64,000 nt of DNA from Adiantum capillus-veneris (taxonomy: Eukaryota; Streptophyta; Polypodiopsida; Polypodiales; Pteridaceae): the NCBI GenBank assembly GCA_014529385.2, contig CM043942.1:4368501-4432500 (forward strand), in the 5' to 3' direction. The number at the start of each line of letters is the position of its first letter. The stretch's first letter is position 1. A program made the position numbers and the translations under genes. A model generated the notes under the pieces. The model saw only the letters and a program-made list of their open reading frames with translations. It did not search any database and was not told the DNA's origin. Positions 34,762 through 45,420 of this stretch are shown here, piece after piece.

Positions 34762-35671
34762 TCATAGACTCCATTGCTCCCATCGATAGGTTTTCTTTTG
34801 AGCCTTTGTATACACAACCTTACGTTCCTTTGTGGTATAGGATTTGAAATGTTTAGGTGCAGGTGTAAGTCTGTGGGGTCCTGTTTTTTTGTGGAGTTTG
34901 ATTTAACTTCTGATTCCTTTTGTTGTTGAGCTAACTCTCGATTTTGTCATCTCCTTACGATACGGCTCAACGTTGGCTTCTCTGTAGCCTCTAGTTGTGC
35001 GATGTCAATGGGTTGTGGACTACACCACATAACGCTTTGAAGGTATTCACCCCAGTTATCTACCAACTTTCGATGAGCATCACATGCCCTTATATAATTA
35101 AGCCATTCGGCAGTAGATTTATTTTCATTTATTCTAGCACGCACATTTGCTCGATATCTTCGCCTCTTATATCTCTTACTCTTCTTGCTTAATTCTTGAT
35201 TACGACCGATTTCTAGTGAAGACTCACTAGATGAATCACTACTTGTGTTCCCTTGGATAGATTATCATCTAGGTTACCACTGGGCCCTGAATGGTTTGTC
35301 CCCACATTTGCACTAAGATTTTACTCAGATTCTTCATCCTCAGAGTCAATTTCAACTGATGATTCTGACCCCAAATTGTGTGGGCTATAATCTTGTGAGG
35401 CGCTACTTGTTTCAATGCCAGTCAAACTTTCATCTTGTAGATCATCAGAAGCTATATGCATTGCTTCTAGCATGTTTAAGGGTACAAGTGGTGGTATTTC
35501 ATCCCCCTCAGGTGTTACCCAGTTCTCCCCCCTATTTCCCCAAGTGTCTATGGTTGCTGCTAGGTGGACCCAATCCACATTGTCCGACTCAATCATCCCA
35601 AGTAGTACATCCATATAAGGAGAATCTTCCCCAACATCAGTGTCCACTTTACACGTGTAACAATACTGCAA
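34762..35671 (-). pseudogene. G1 linker between protease and RT
   Basis: It reads right to left from YCYTCKVDTDVGEDSPYMDV and VDWVHLAATIDTWGNRG to an acidic Ser-rich tail (35321), then an Arg-rich segment with NYIRACDAHRKLVDNWGEY. It matches G3 at 8400-8950 and shares its lack of recognisable domains. The frame continues into RT on the far side of G2 (23432). Confidence 0.7.
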
Positions 35672-35737
35672 TGGGGCCGAGTGAACTGTGGTGTCAGATC
35701 TATGATCAATTATAAACCTGTTTCCTAGAGGATGCGC

Positions 35738-36916
35738 TCAACCCGTCACAAGATCCACTCGAATGACAGAATCTTGGAGCTGCAGGTAGACATGGTTTTT
35801 GGACCAGTCGTGCACCATTTTTACTTCCCTCATGAAAGGACGTCCTAAGATCATCTCTGATGCCATAGTGTGTTTGGAGAAATTCATAACAATAAAGGTA
35901 ACCCTTATTTTATGTCCAAAGACCTTGATCTTGAGATCTTCTAGCATCCCAATAGGTTTAACAATAGACCCATTGGCCATCTTCACTACTACTATGGTTG
36001 TGGTCACAAGGTGAGGTCTTCCCATAGTTTCCCAGCAATTTTTAGTCACAATGCTAACCCCAGCGCCACCATCAAGGATTCCCTTCATAGTTAACCCCTT
36101 AGTAGTGATTGGTATAGTCGCATTGGATTCATCACCCTCAAAGTATTGTCCCAACTTGTTAACAGATATTTCTATAACAAGGTTCTCATCTAGGTTGGGT
36201 TGTGGATCTATGTATTCCTCCTCTATTGGCATCTCCCCAGCTCCATCCATCTGTGAAAATTGTGGTAGCCCAAACTTCAGTTCTCCATTGAGGAAGACTC
36301 GAAGAGCTGAGACTAGCTCAGGGTCTTTATATAGTTTGGACATGATGGTGGTTCTAACTTCTGAAGACATGAAATCCATCAATTTGGCAATGTTTAACGG
36401 CACCTTTTGGCCTTGAGTCCCTTGACGTGAGGAAGATGGGATCTCCATTTCTTCGATAGGATCAGGTAGTCCCTCTGTAAACATTCTTTCCATCAAGAAG
36501 TGAGTACGCCCACTTTCCCCTGAATTTAACTCACTTTCTTCTTGGATGACACTAGGTATGTCCAAGGGTCTATGGACTTGGTGAGGTTGTTGTTGCGTAG
36601 GGAACACGGTGTCTGTAATCTGGAGCTTCCTAGGTGCTGGTTCTAGATCCCTTTGGGTATCTTCTACCAAACTCCTTAATTTCTTGACTCGCTCAATCTC
36701 CTCTGTAGGGTTTGGGTAAGTTCCTATCTTCTTTTTGGATCCTGGCCATTGTGGCTCATGAAGATCTTCCTTGTTGGTTTCTATGTTAGTGGTCATTTTG
36801 GTCTCCATGGTTTCACCTGAATCAGAATCTTCTTCATCGTCGTTCATATATACGGGGTCGTCACCAGTCCCTATGTTGGTCTTTGAGCTCGAGTCTGATT
36901 TCGCTGCTTTTTGCAA
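35738..36916 (-). pseudogene. G1 first protease with altered active site (DGGA)
   Basis: An open stretch of 392 codons. The first 200 residues are acidic and Ser/Thr/Pro-rich, followed by LNIAKLMDFMSSEVRTTIMS and the segment VEISVNKLGQYFEGDESNA. The retropepsin domain then shows GILDGGAGVSIVTK, where D-[ST]-G-A is expected (GGT instead of AGT-type serine codon), and ends with MILGRPFMREVKMVHDWS. G2 keeps DSGAG at the same place. Loss of the Ser/Thr after the catalytic Asp should weaken or abolish activity. Confidence 0.85.
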
Positions 36917-36973
36917 TCTCTTTCTTCGTGTTTTCTTCTTTTTCTGAGATTGGGAAATTGATGCCGTGTCTCT

Positions 36974-37420
36974 TTACTCAAGAATATAAATTTTTTTTTG
37001 GAGCATCGATCGTGTGAGCACGTTTACTGGTACCACGGGTGTACTTGGTGATGGCTCCTTGGTAACTTCAATCAAGTTTAATGGCATGATCTTCGGTGCA
37101 TATGGATTATTTGGACATTGGGCAATCAAATGATCTATGCCACATCGATTACACATGAGTATCGGCATTGTAGATGTGCTCGCTTGATTGGTTTACAATA
37201 GTGTGGCGTTCTTTTGTAGCCTAATAGGACACTCGGCTACACGATATGGACCTCCACACTCATAACATTAAAGAGGTGGTCTCTTAGCAGTGTAACTGAT
37301 ATTTTGGCCTCTTGCTGCAAGAGCAGCTACTTGATATACAGGTTTGACTTGTCCCCAATAGTCCTCCATGTAGTATTGTGGACTTTCTTCAAGCACATCC
37401 ATCCCATAGGTGATATTAGG
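36974..37420 (-). pseudogene. G1 nucleocapsid with two zinc knuckles
   Basis: The upstream part has YYMEDYWGQVKPVYQVA. The first knuckle reads CYECGGPYRVAEC, with Tyr where His is expected, and is preceded by a TAA. The second reads CNRCGIDHLIAQC, intact. Both use C-x2-C-x3-H-x4-C, one residue shorter than the usual CCHC box (x4 before His). The frame ends at a TAA after KKIYILE. Confidence 0.75.
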
Positions 37421-37422
37421 AT

Positions 37423-38454
37423 CTATATCTTCCTCATAGCCTTCACCAAGGGAGTCTCCATTTGCGATAAGGTCGGTTGTTTAGCCTTCCCTGTATCCAA
37501 GAATCTCATGAGACCCATTGAAGGCATGTTGATCCCCTTGTTCTGTCTCTCTAACTCAATGACCCTATGGATGACCTTACAAAATCTTTGTTGTTGATGC
37601 TCTACACTAGTAGCACCCATTGTGGATTGTAGGACATCTAACCAACCCACATGATAGGTGTGACCTGTGTATAGGTCGTTCAGAGTCTCTATTTGTAATT
37701 CGTACTCCCAGTTCTCATTTAAGAACACTCCATCTAGGATTGAGGTGCTAGGGGTGTCCTTTGAGCTAGATGCAATGTTGCTTTCTAGGGGTTGGCCCTT
37801 AGCGGTTGCTAAATCAGGAGCACTTGATTGCTCTCTTAGCAAGGATATTGACATAGGAGCTTTCACTTTTAACTCTCTTCGTTGCTCCGCCTTGCGTAAG
37901 CTCTTGACTTCCTTTTCCCTTGTTGCAAGGATATATCTCTCAGCCTCTTGCACTTCAGCAAGGCTTCTACCATCGGGTAATATGACCTCGGAGGGAAATA
38001 ACTCTGAGGAGTCAAGAGGTGCACTGAATAAAGTATTCACGTGCACATTCTCTAACGGTATAGGGTCTATGTTTGTCACGAATGGAGAATTTACTTCCCC
38101 ACCCCCCTCATTTACATCATTAGCTCCATGTTCAGAGCGAGTGGCTCTACTAAAGGTTTCCTTTAGGCGGCTAAGAACGCTCGTCCCGGACCGAGGACCC
38201 ATGGCATGCATATCTTGGCTCGAGCTATTAGGATTAGGCATTGGGAAACCCTCCATGACGTCGTAGTCAGAGGAAGAGTCACTAGCCGCTATGTTCAGGT
38301 CTTGGTTTGTACTACCTTGGGTCCCCGCCGAGGGTCCAAGACCTAAAGTAGGTGGATATTGAGAACTCGCGTAAGTCGAAATTCTCTCTAGTTGCTCCGT
38401 CTCTAGCACACAACCAGAGCGCAGATGCATGTGCCTTTGGCACCCTACAAACAT
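37423..38454 (-). pseudogene. G1 gag, N-terminal part
   Basis: Likely start at 38454 (MFVGCQ) or, better, 38430 (MHLRSGCVLETEQ), since MHLRSG resembles gag starts of other plant gypsy elements. Conserved blocks with G3 are ASDSSSDYDVMEG, LPDGRSLAEVQEAE, DLYTGHTYHVGWLDV and PSMGLMRFLD. The Retrotrans_gag core seen in G3 (WYRTL) is missing, so an internal deletion joins the N-terminal part to the nucleocapsid region. The open frame continues to 38538 only because C2's LTR begins at 38466; that extra part is not gag. Confidence 0.8.
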
Positions 38455-38460
38455 CGGCAA

Positions 38461-38465
38461 ATAAC
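38461..38465. other. Target site duplication (ataac), left of C2
   Basis: ataac at 38461-38465 repeats at 44033-44037, just outside the LTR ends of C2. It shows that C2 inserted between the G1 leader and its gag. Confidence 0.9.
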
Positions 38466-39252
38466 TGTTAGGAAATAAGACGTAGCTAAATAGATATTTG
38501 AGTAGATTACTTAATGGAGAGAGATATATTTCACACACAAGAGATTATAGAGTAGAGAGAGAGAGAGAGAGTACACACGATATACGTGGTTCACCCAATG
38601 TGGGCTACGTCCACGGGAAAGCAGCCACTCAATGGCTTTAGCACTTCAAAAGAAGAAGTAGTTTACAAAGGGATTAAACCCTTAATAGAGCTCCCACCTT
38701 GCTTCACTCTCACCACCTCACACTCACCTTGTTGCATCAACTTCACACTATATGAAATGTGTGTAGAAATGGCCTCCTTTTATAGGCCAAAAGGGCTGCC
38801 CTCTCTCATGAGAGGCAGCCACGTGTAGCCGCCCTTGTGTAGATAAGTCCAAATCGGACCCTCCAATCCGCCCATGTGTGGCCGCCCTTGAGAAGACAGG
38901 TCCGCTTTTGAATTCGGCCACCGGGCACCGGCCATTGAAGTTCGACCATCGGCCACCGGCCATTGACTACCGGTCACCGGCCAACCGACGGTTGTTTTCC
39001 GACCACTTTCCGGCCGCCGTCCGGCCATAATATTTCGGCGAAAATGAATATTCCGGCGAGGGAAAAAAAAGTCTCAGGGGCTTCCGCCCCTTCGGCCCCT
39101 AAAGTTGCCCCTGATTTTTGGCCGTGAAAATTTTGGTTTCTGGTGAGTGATTTTCCTTCACGCACGATGGCTTCTCCTCATAATGGGGGCCTTACAAATG
39201 TGCGCTTTTACCACAAAAAATTACAAGGGTAAATCAGGCTCCATACTTAACA
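38466..39252 (-). repeat. C2 3' LTR
   Basis: On the plus strand it runs from TGTTAGGAAATAAGACG to ccatacttaaca. It matches 43269-44032 but keeps a short GC-rich insert near 39076 that the other lacks, and both have a GA microsatellite. Repeated ggccaccggccattga-like units lie at 38920-39000. The purine tract (plus strand atctcccacttgg) follows. Confidence 0.93.
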
Positions 39253-39312
39253 ATCTCCCACTTGGAGACTAATCTCCAAACCAAACCTGTGACTGCTTTC
39301 CATTCTGGCTTC

Positions 39313-42300
39313 TTATCCTTGAATGCTGATTGAAGATGAGCAAAAGATCAACTTCTCCTTGTTGACCACCTTTGTAAACATGTCTGCAGGATTTTCACTT
39401 GTATGCACCTTTCTTAGCTTTAGCTGTCCCTCTTTCAAAAGAGTGTGTATGAAGTGATATCTCAGCTCAATGTGCTTTGTCCTTGAATGAAAGGCTGAGT
39501 TCTTCGCAAGATGGATAGGGCTTTGGCTATCACTGTACAAGACACAATTGTCTTGTTTGAATCCAAGCTCTTCTAAGAATCTGTGAAGCCACATAATTTA
39601 TTTGCTGGCCTCCGTCATTGCTACATACTCTGCTTCCGTGGTAGAAAGTGAAACCACTTTCTACAGCTTTGAAGCCCAGCTTACTGATGTGCCTCCAACC
39701 GTGAACACATAGCCAATAGTTCTCCTTCGAGTATCTTTGTCACCTGCCATATGTGCATCAGCATACCCTTCTAGAAAAATATCAGTTCCTCCAAAATACA
39801 AAGCATTTGTTGTTGTCCCTTTTAGATACCTAAGTATCCACTTCACAGCTTGCCAATGCTCTTTACCTGGGTTGTCCATGAACCTACTCACAACTCCCAC
39901 TGCATGTGCAATGTCTGGCCTTGTCCAGACCATAGCATACATTAGAGAACCTACCGCTGCAGCATATGGAACTTTAGACATATAGGCTATCTCCTCTTGT
40001 GTCTTTGGACACATATCCTTCGTTAGTTTAAAATGACCAGCCAAAGGTGTAGAAAATGGTTTTGCATTTTTCATTGCAAACCTTTCTAGTACCTTCTTGA
40101 TGTAATCTTTTTGAGATATATTTATTGTCTTCTTCATCCTGTCCCTTGATATTTTCATACCAAGTATCCTCTTTGCAGCACCTAAATCTTTCATTGAAAA
40201 AGATTTAGACAGCTCCTCTTTTAGGTCTTTGATGTCCTGCATGTTAGCACTTGCAATCAGCATGTCATCAACATACAACATTAGGATGATGAACTTCCCA
40301 TCTCCCAAATTCTTCGTGTAGACGCAATGATCCGAGTTGCATCTTGTGAATCCATGATCCAACATCCATAGATCAAAATTCAAGTACCATTGTCTTGATG
40401 CTTGATTTAAACCAGACAAGCTCTTCTTTAATCAGCAAACCATTTTCTCCTTACCTTTTACTTCATACCCCTTTGGTTGAAGCATGTAGATTTCCTCCTC
40501 TAAGTCACCGTGAGGGAATGCCATATTTACATCCATTTGCTCGAGATTTAAATCATGAGCAGCCACAAGGCTTAAGAGAATCCTAATTGATTTCATTTTT
40601 ACAACAGGAGAAAATATTTCATTGAAGTCAATACCTTTCTTTTGAGAAAACCCTTTTTCCACAAGCCTAGACTTGTTCCTTTTCTTCCCACCTTCTTCTT
40701 CCTTCATCTTGTACACCCATTTGTTTTGAAGTGCCCGCTTACCTTTAGGCAACTCAACCAACTCCCATGTTTGGTTGCGATGTAGTGAGTCCATCTCCAC
40801 TTGCATTCTCTTCGTCCATTCTTCTTTGGATTCATGTTGCATAGCTTCTTCGTATGATTCCGGCTCTCCATAATCTGAGATCAAGAGATGGTTGAAGGAA
40901 GGAACAAACCTTTCTGGAGGTCTACTTGCTCTTGTAGATCTTCGGGGAATAGGTTGAGGCTCCTCATTTGGTTGACGTTGTTGCACATTGTCACCGTTTG
41001 CAGTCCTTGAGTCTTCACCGTCCTCAAGCTCCATGCACTCATCACCTGTTTCTTTTGTTTGTTTTCTTTCCAAGTAATCTTTGTACATATTTTTTTCGTT
41101 AAAAATTACATCCCTACTCCTTAAGATTTTACCATCTTCAGGATTCCATAGGCGATACCCAAAGTCAACTTCTCCATAGCCAATGAAGAAACACTTTTTG
41201 GACTTTGCATCTAGCTTTGATCTTAGGCTTCTATCTATGTTCATGAAAGCCTAACACCCAAACACTTTGAGAAATGCATAATTCACCGGTTTACCTGTCC
41301 ATGCCTCTTCTAGAACTCCCCCATCCAATGCCGTTGAGGGTGACCGGTTGATTAGGTACACAGACGTACTTACAGCTTCCGCCTAAAGCTCAAGCGGTAG
41401 GCGTACATGTAGCCGCATGCTTCGTGCTCGCTCCATGATTGTCCTATTCATCCTTTCCGAAATCCCATTTTGTTGAGGTGTCCTTGGGGTTGTAATTTTC
41501 CTCCGAATGCCATTGCTAGCACAAAAGATTTCAAAAGCTTGGCTGCAATATTCGCCTCCATTGTCGGATCTGAGGCATTTAACCTTGGTACCTGTTTCAT
41601 TCTCCACAAAGGCTTTCCACTTTTGAAATATGGAAAATACATCCGATTTATTCTTCATGACATAAACCCATGTTTTTCTAGTCGCATTGTCTATGAATGT
41701 TACATAGTACAATGAGCCACCAAGTGATGGTGTACTTGCAGGACCCCAAACATCAGAATGAACCAACTCAAGTTTTTTATTTTTTCTTTCATTTCCCAAT
41801 TTTTGAAATTTTACCCTCTTTTGTTTACCATAAACACAATCTTCACAGAACTCTAAGTCCACTTCTTTCAAACCTGGTAGAAGCTTCTTTGTTTGAAGGA
41901 TTTGCATTCCTTTGGCACTCATATGCCCAAGTCGATAGTGCCACACTGCACTGTCAACTTCTGTAGTTGCTACACAAGCTGAAGGTTGCGTGCTAACAGT
42001 ACACAAATAAAGTGTACCGACTTTTTCTCCCTTGGCAACCACCAAAGATCCCTTTGAGATCTTCCATCTTTTATTTCCGAATGCAATGTTGTGACCTTCA
42101 TCATCCAATTGTCCTGTAGAGATCAATTTTTTGCGAAGAGAAGGAACATGCCTAACATCTTTAAGCTTCCACTCATTTCCATTAGCAGTTTTGACAGAAA
42201 CTGTACCTTTGCCGACAATCTCACAAGCTTCATCAGCTCCCAAGTATACATACCCAAAATTACCTTTGTTATAGTCTTGGAAATGTTTCTTGTGTGGTGT

Positions 42301-42591
42301 CGCATGGAATGAAGCCCCGGAATCTACTATCCAGGAATTAGACACATTGTCTAATGAGAGAATTAGAGCATCTTGCTCTACTTTACCTGCCACATTGGCC
42401 TCCAATGTTGGCTTGTTGTCTTGAGAGTCTGCCTCCTTCTTCTTCTTGGACCAACAATCCTTCTTGAAGTGGCCCTTCTTGCCACAGTTCCAACATTCAA
42501 GAACTGACTTTGTGCGTGACTTGCTCCGCCATGAGCGATCATGACCCTTTTGGTTTTTGAACCCTTCCTTAGGCCTTCCTCTTGTTTCCAC
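39313..42591 (-). pseudogene. C2 protease, integrase, RT and RNase H (one frame, a few stops)
   Basis: One frame from the zinc knuckle CWNCGKKGHFKKDC through DSGASFHAT (protease), CEDCVYGK (zinc finger), SDVWGP, SDNGGEY, NGISERMNR (integrase D, D, E) to YVDDMLIA (RT) and SDSQSPIHLA with RYHFI (RNase H). Stops interrupt at 41383 (TAG where FWAEAV is expected), near 41254 (TAG), near 40430 (TGA) and at about 39661 and 39600. Each is one transition from a CAG, CGA, TGG or CAA codon. There is no frameshift in this part. All catalytic residues that I can check remain. Confidence 0.9.
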
Positions 42592-42649
42592 TGACAGTGC
42601 AGCACTTGATGATTCTCATGTGCTTCTCCTTCGTATTTCCTCGCTTAGG

Positions 42650-43195
42650 AGAACACCCACAACATCATCAAACTTAAAGAGTATTTATGCCAGAAATAGA
42701 ATTACTTACAGCCATCACAAGGCTGTCCCAACTATCCGGTAGAGATGATAGTATAAGGAGAGCTCGCACTTTGTAATTGAAATTGATTTTCACCGATCAA
42801 AGTTGACTTATGTTTGTGTTAAAGTCATTTAGGTGTTCTGCAACTGAACCATTCTCTACCATCTTTAGATTGAACAAGCCCTTCATAAGAAATACCTTAT
42901 TGGATGCCGATGGTTTCTCGTAGAAGTCGTCAAGTGACTTCATCAAGTCCTCCGTGGTCTTCATCTCTGAAACATTGAAGGCCACCGTTGACGCTAAGCT
43001 TAACCGGATTGTTCCCAGTGCCTTTCGATCAAGGACAATCCATGCTTCATCTGCCATCGTTGCGGGCTTCTTTGCAAGACCGCCTAGTGGCAAATAGAGG
43101 TCCTTCTGGTAGAGATAGTCTTCAATCTGCATCTTCCAATGTTGGTAGTTTTTTCCATTGAACTTCTCAATCTTGAGCTTCCCTTCCTCCGCCAT
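42650..43195 (-). pseudogene. C2 gag
   Basis: The start MAEEGKLKIEKFNGKNYQHW and the later AIRLSLAS-like and KPSASNKVFLMKGLFNLKM segments are the copia gag of the UBN2 type. It stops at 42797 and is in a different frame from the zinc knuckle at 42500, so at least one frameshift separates gag from pol. Confidence 0.85.
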
Positions 43196-43254
43196 AACTC
43201 ACACTTAATTCAAGGAATCCTTTCCTTGAGATAATTTAGCTACGAGCAAACCTT

Positions 43255-43266
43255 GCTCTGATACCA
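43255..43266 (-). other. tRNA-iMet primer-binding site of C2
   Basis: The minus strand reads TGGTATCAGAGC, the complement of the initiator Met tRNA 3' end, two bases from the LTR. Confidence 0.9.
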
Positions 43267-43268
43267 GC

Positions 43269-44032
43269 TGTTAGGAAATAAGACGTAGCTAAATAGATAT
43301 TTGAGTAGATTACTTAATGGAGAGAGATAGATTTCACACATAAGAGATTATAGAGTAGAGAGAGAGAGAGAGAGAGAGTACACACGATATACGTGGTTCA
43401 CCCAATGTGGGCTACGTCCACGGGAAAGCAGCGACTCAATGGCTTTAGCACTTCAAAAGAAGAAGTAGTTTACAAAGGGATTTAAACCCTTAATAGAGCT
43501 CCCACCTTGCTTCACTCTCACCACCTCACACTCACCTTGTTGCATCAACTTCACACTATATGAAATGTGTGTAGAAATGGCCTCCTTTTATAGGCCAAAA
43601 GGGCTGCCCTCTCTCATGAGAGGCAGCCATGTGTAGCCGCCCTTGTGTAGATAAGTCCAAATCGGACCCTCCAATCCGCCCATGTGTGGTCGCCCTTGAG
43701 AAGACAAGTCCACTTTTGAATTCGGCCACCGGCCACCGGCCATTGACTTCCGACCACTGGCCACCGGCCATTGATTACCGGCCACCGGCCGACCGACGGT
43801 TGTTTTCCGATCACTTTTCGGCCGCCATCCGGCCATAATATTCCGGCGAAAAGGAATATTCCGGTGAGGGAAAAAAAGTCTTGAGGACCCCTGATTTTTG
43901 GCCGTGAAAATTTTGGTTTCCAGTGAGTGATTTTCCTTCACGCACGATGGCTTCTCCTCATAATGGGGGTCTTACAAATGTGCGCTTTTACCACAATAAA
44001 TTACAAGGGTAAATTAGGCTCCATACTTAACA
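43269..44032 (-). repeat. C2 5' LTR
   Basis: It is the partner of 38466-39252, with the same ends on the plus strand (TGTTAGG and cttaaca). It is followed by the second ataac. Confidence 0.93.
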
Positions 44033-44037
44033 ATAAC

Positions 44038-44797
44038 CTCGAAGGTTAACCGCTTACCTTTTTTAAGGGTCCGTTTTCACTCGTGTATTTTACGTTTTTA
44101 ATGTTTGATTTTTTTGATTAAAGTGTGTGATAGCTCGAAATGAGCGTATCACTTAGAGGGTCGCTGTGTGATTTACAACACAATTTTCGGGCATCTGACG
44201 TTCCGTTGGTCCTCAAAAAAATGATTTTTAGCTACGTGTGAATCTAAAATTCGGTTTTTGAGAAGGCGAGTGAGGCCTAGGCCTGAGCGTGAGCTTGGGC
44301 TTGGGTCTGGACTTGGGTTTAGGCTTGGGTCTGGGAGATATTCCCAATCCCGGTCATACCTTTAAATTTTTATTTTTATTTATATATATATATTTTAAAA
44401 ATTATTATAAAGGATAAGGTCGCCGCGGCCTGCGCAAGAGCACACACACACTCTATCTACCTACTTCTAACTAATACACCTACTGTTACACACTAACACA
44501 CTCTATTAACTCTCTCACAGATCTACTTCCTACTTACTGTACAAAGAAAACTAACAACCTTAGTACACAGAGAATAAACACAGTACCTTTGAAAACTCCG
44601 TTAACAAAGAAAACTAACAACCTTAATACACAGAGAATAAACATAGAACCTTTGAAAACTCCATTAACAAAAAAAACACATAGTATAACACCAAATCCCT
44701 CTTCTCAACACACACACCCTTCTTCCTTACCTTTCCTACAATAGAAATTGCACCACAAAAGAAGCACAAAGTGCCATTCAAGCTTAGTGTATGGCAA
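44038..44797 (-). other. G1 leader, noncoding
   Basis: It lies between the primer site and gag. It has a run of gggcttgggtctgg-type repeats at 44288-44336 and a tandem duplication at 44541-44666. I see no gene. Confidence 0.7.
44541..44666. repeat. Two tandem 63-bp copies in the G1 leader
   Basis: acaaagaaaactaacaac begins each copy (44541 and 44604), and gagaataaaca with cctttgaaaactcc follow in both. There are few differences. Confidence 0.8.
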
Positions 44798-44815
44798 TCC
44801 CCGGCAACGGCGCCA
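44798..44815 (-). other. tRNA-Asp primer-binding site of G1
   Basis: The minus strand reads TGGCGCCGTTGCCGGGGA, an exact complement of the plant tRNA-Asp 3' end. Four T residues separate it from the LTR. Confidence 0.92.
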
Positions 44816-44819
44816 AAAA

Positions 44820-45420
44820 TGTGCGTGTATGTCGCACGTGTCAATGCAAGGAACTTGCCGATGCACCGTGTGCGAGCCACAAATGGCTCCAAGCACACAA
44901 CAAGCCTAAACTAATAAGCTCAAAGAAGGCGATAGTGTGTCACTCACCGCTCTACGCTTACTTCGTGGAGGATTCCTCGCCGCGAAGAAGAAGGATCCAC
45001 CGCTTTGCCGCGCTCAACCACTTCACCGCCGCCGTGCCGTCGTCGCAAAGCTCGATCGCACACACTCTCTCTCTCTCTCTCTCACGCATACACACACACA
45101 CACAAGGAGATGAAGAAGAAGAAGATGGAGATGGAGCAAGAGCACTCTTCTATTGCACAAATGAGAGAATGAGTGAATTTTAGGTTTAGTTGACTTTTAT
45201 ATGAGCTCGCCCCATTCACACTTGGGCGCCCATGCTTAGCCAACTAATCCCTTGAATGTTCTAGTTAGAGTGCACCTCTCATCGGCGATCACTCTTAACC
45301 TTTTCCTATTGGACCGACAAGCCCGGTACTTGACTCTACCAAATAAATAATACAATGTCTGCCGTAGGTTACAACGTCTGTCGTAGGTGATAGGGTGTCC
45401 GTGAGCCTTGAGGGTTAACA
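44820..45420 (-). repeat. G1 5' LTR
   Basis: On the minus strand it runs from TGTTAACCC to ACACGCACA. The right end joins element A LTR sequence (caagtggcag) exactly where A's 5' LTR is at 12797. Length is 601 bp. Confidence 0.92.
45192..45206 (-). promoter_or_regulatory. Probable TATA box of the G1 5' LTR
   Basis: The minus strand reads ctcatataaaagtca, about 220 bases into the LTR and upstream of the CT/CA tract. It is also conserved in the 3' LTR. Confidence 0.5.

Larger units (their letters stand above)
38466..44032 (-). mobile_element. Copia element C2, nearly complete
   Basis: About 5.6 kb with two LTRs, primer site, gag, zinc knuckle, protease, integrase, RT and RNase H. It is bounded by a perfect 5-bp duplication. 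It is one of the two youngest insertions in the nest. Confidence 0.95.

Noticed and set aside
38455-38538. N-terminal extension of the G1 gag with a membrane-like segment
   Set aside because: It is translated C2 LTR, past the target duplication at 38461-38465.
43614-43941. Open frames rich in Gly, Trp and Arg in the C2 LTRs
   Set aside because: They come from ggccaccggcc repeats in LTR sequence and are present in both LTRs without an in-frame start context.
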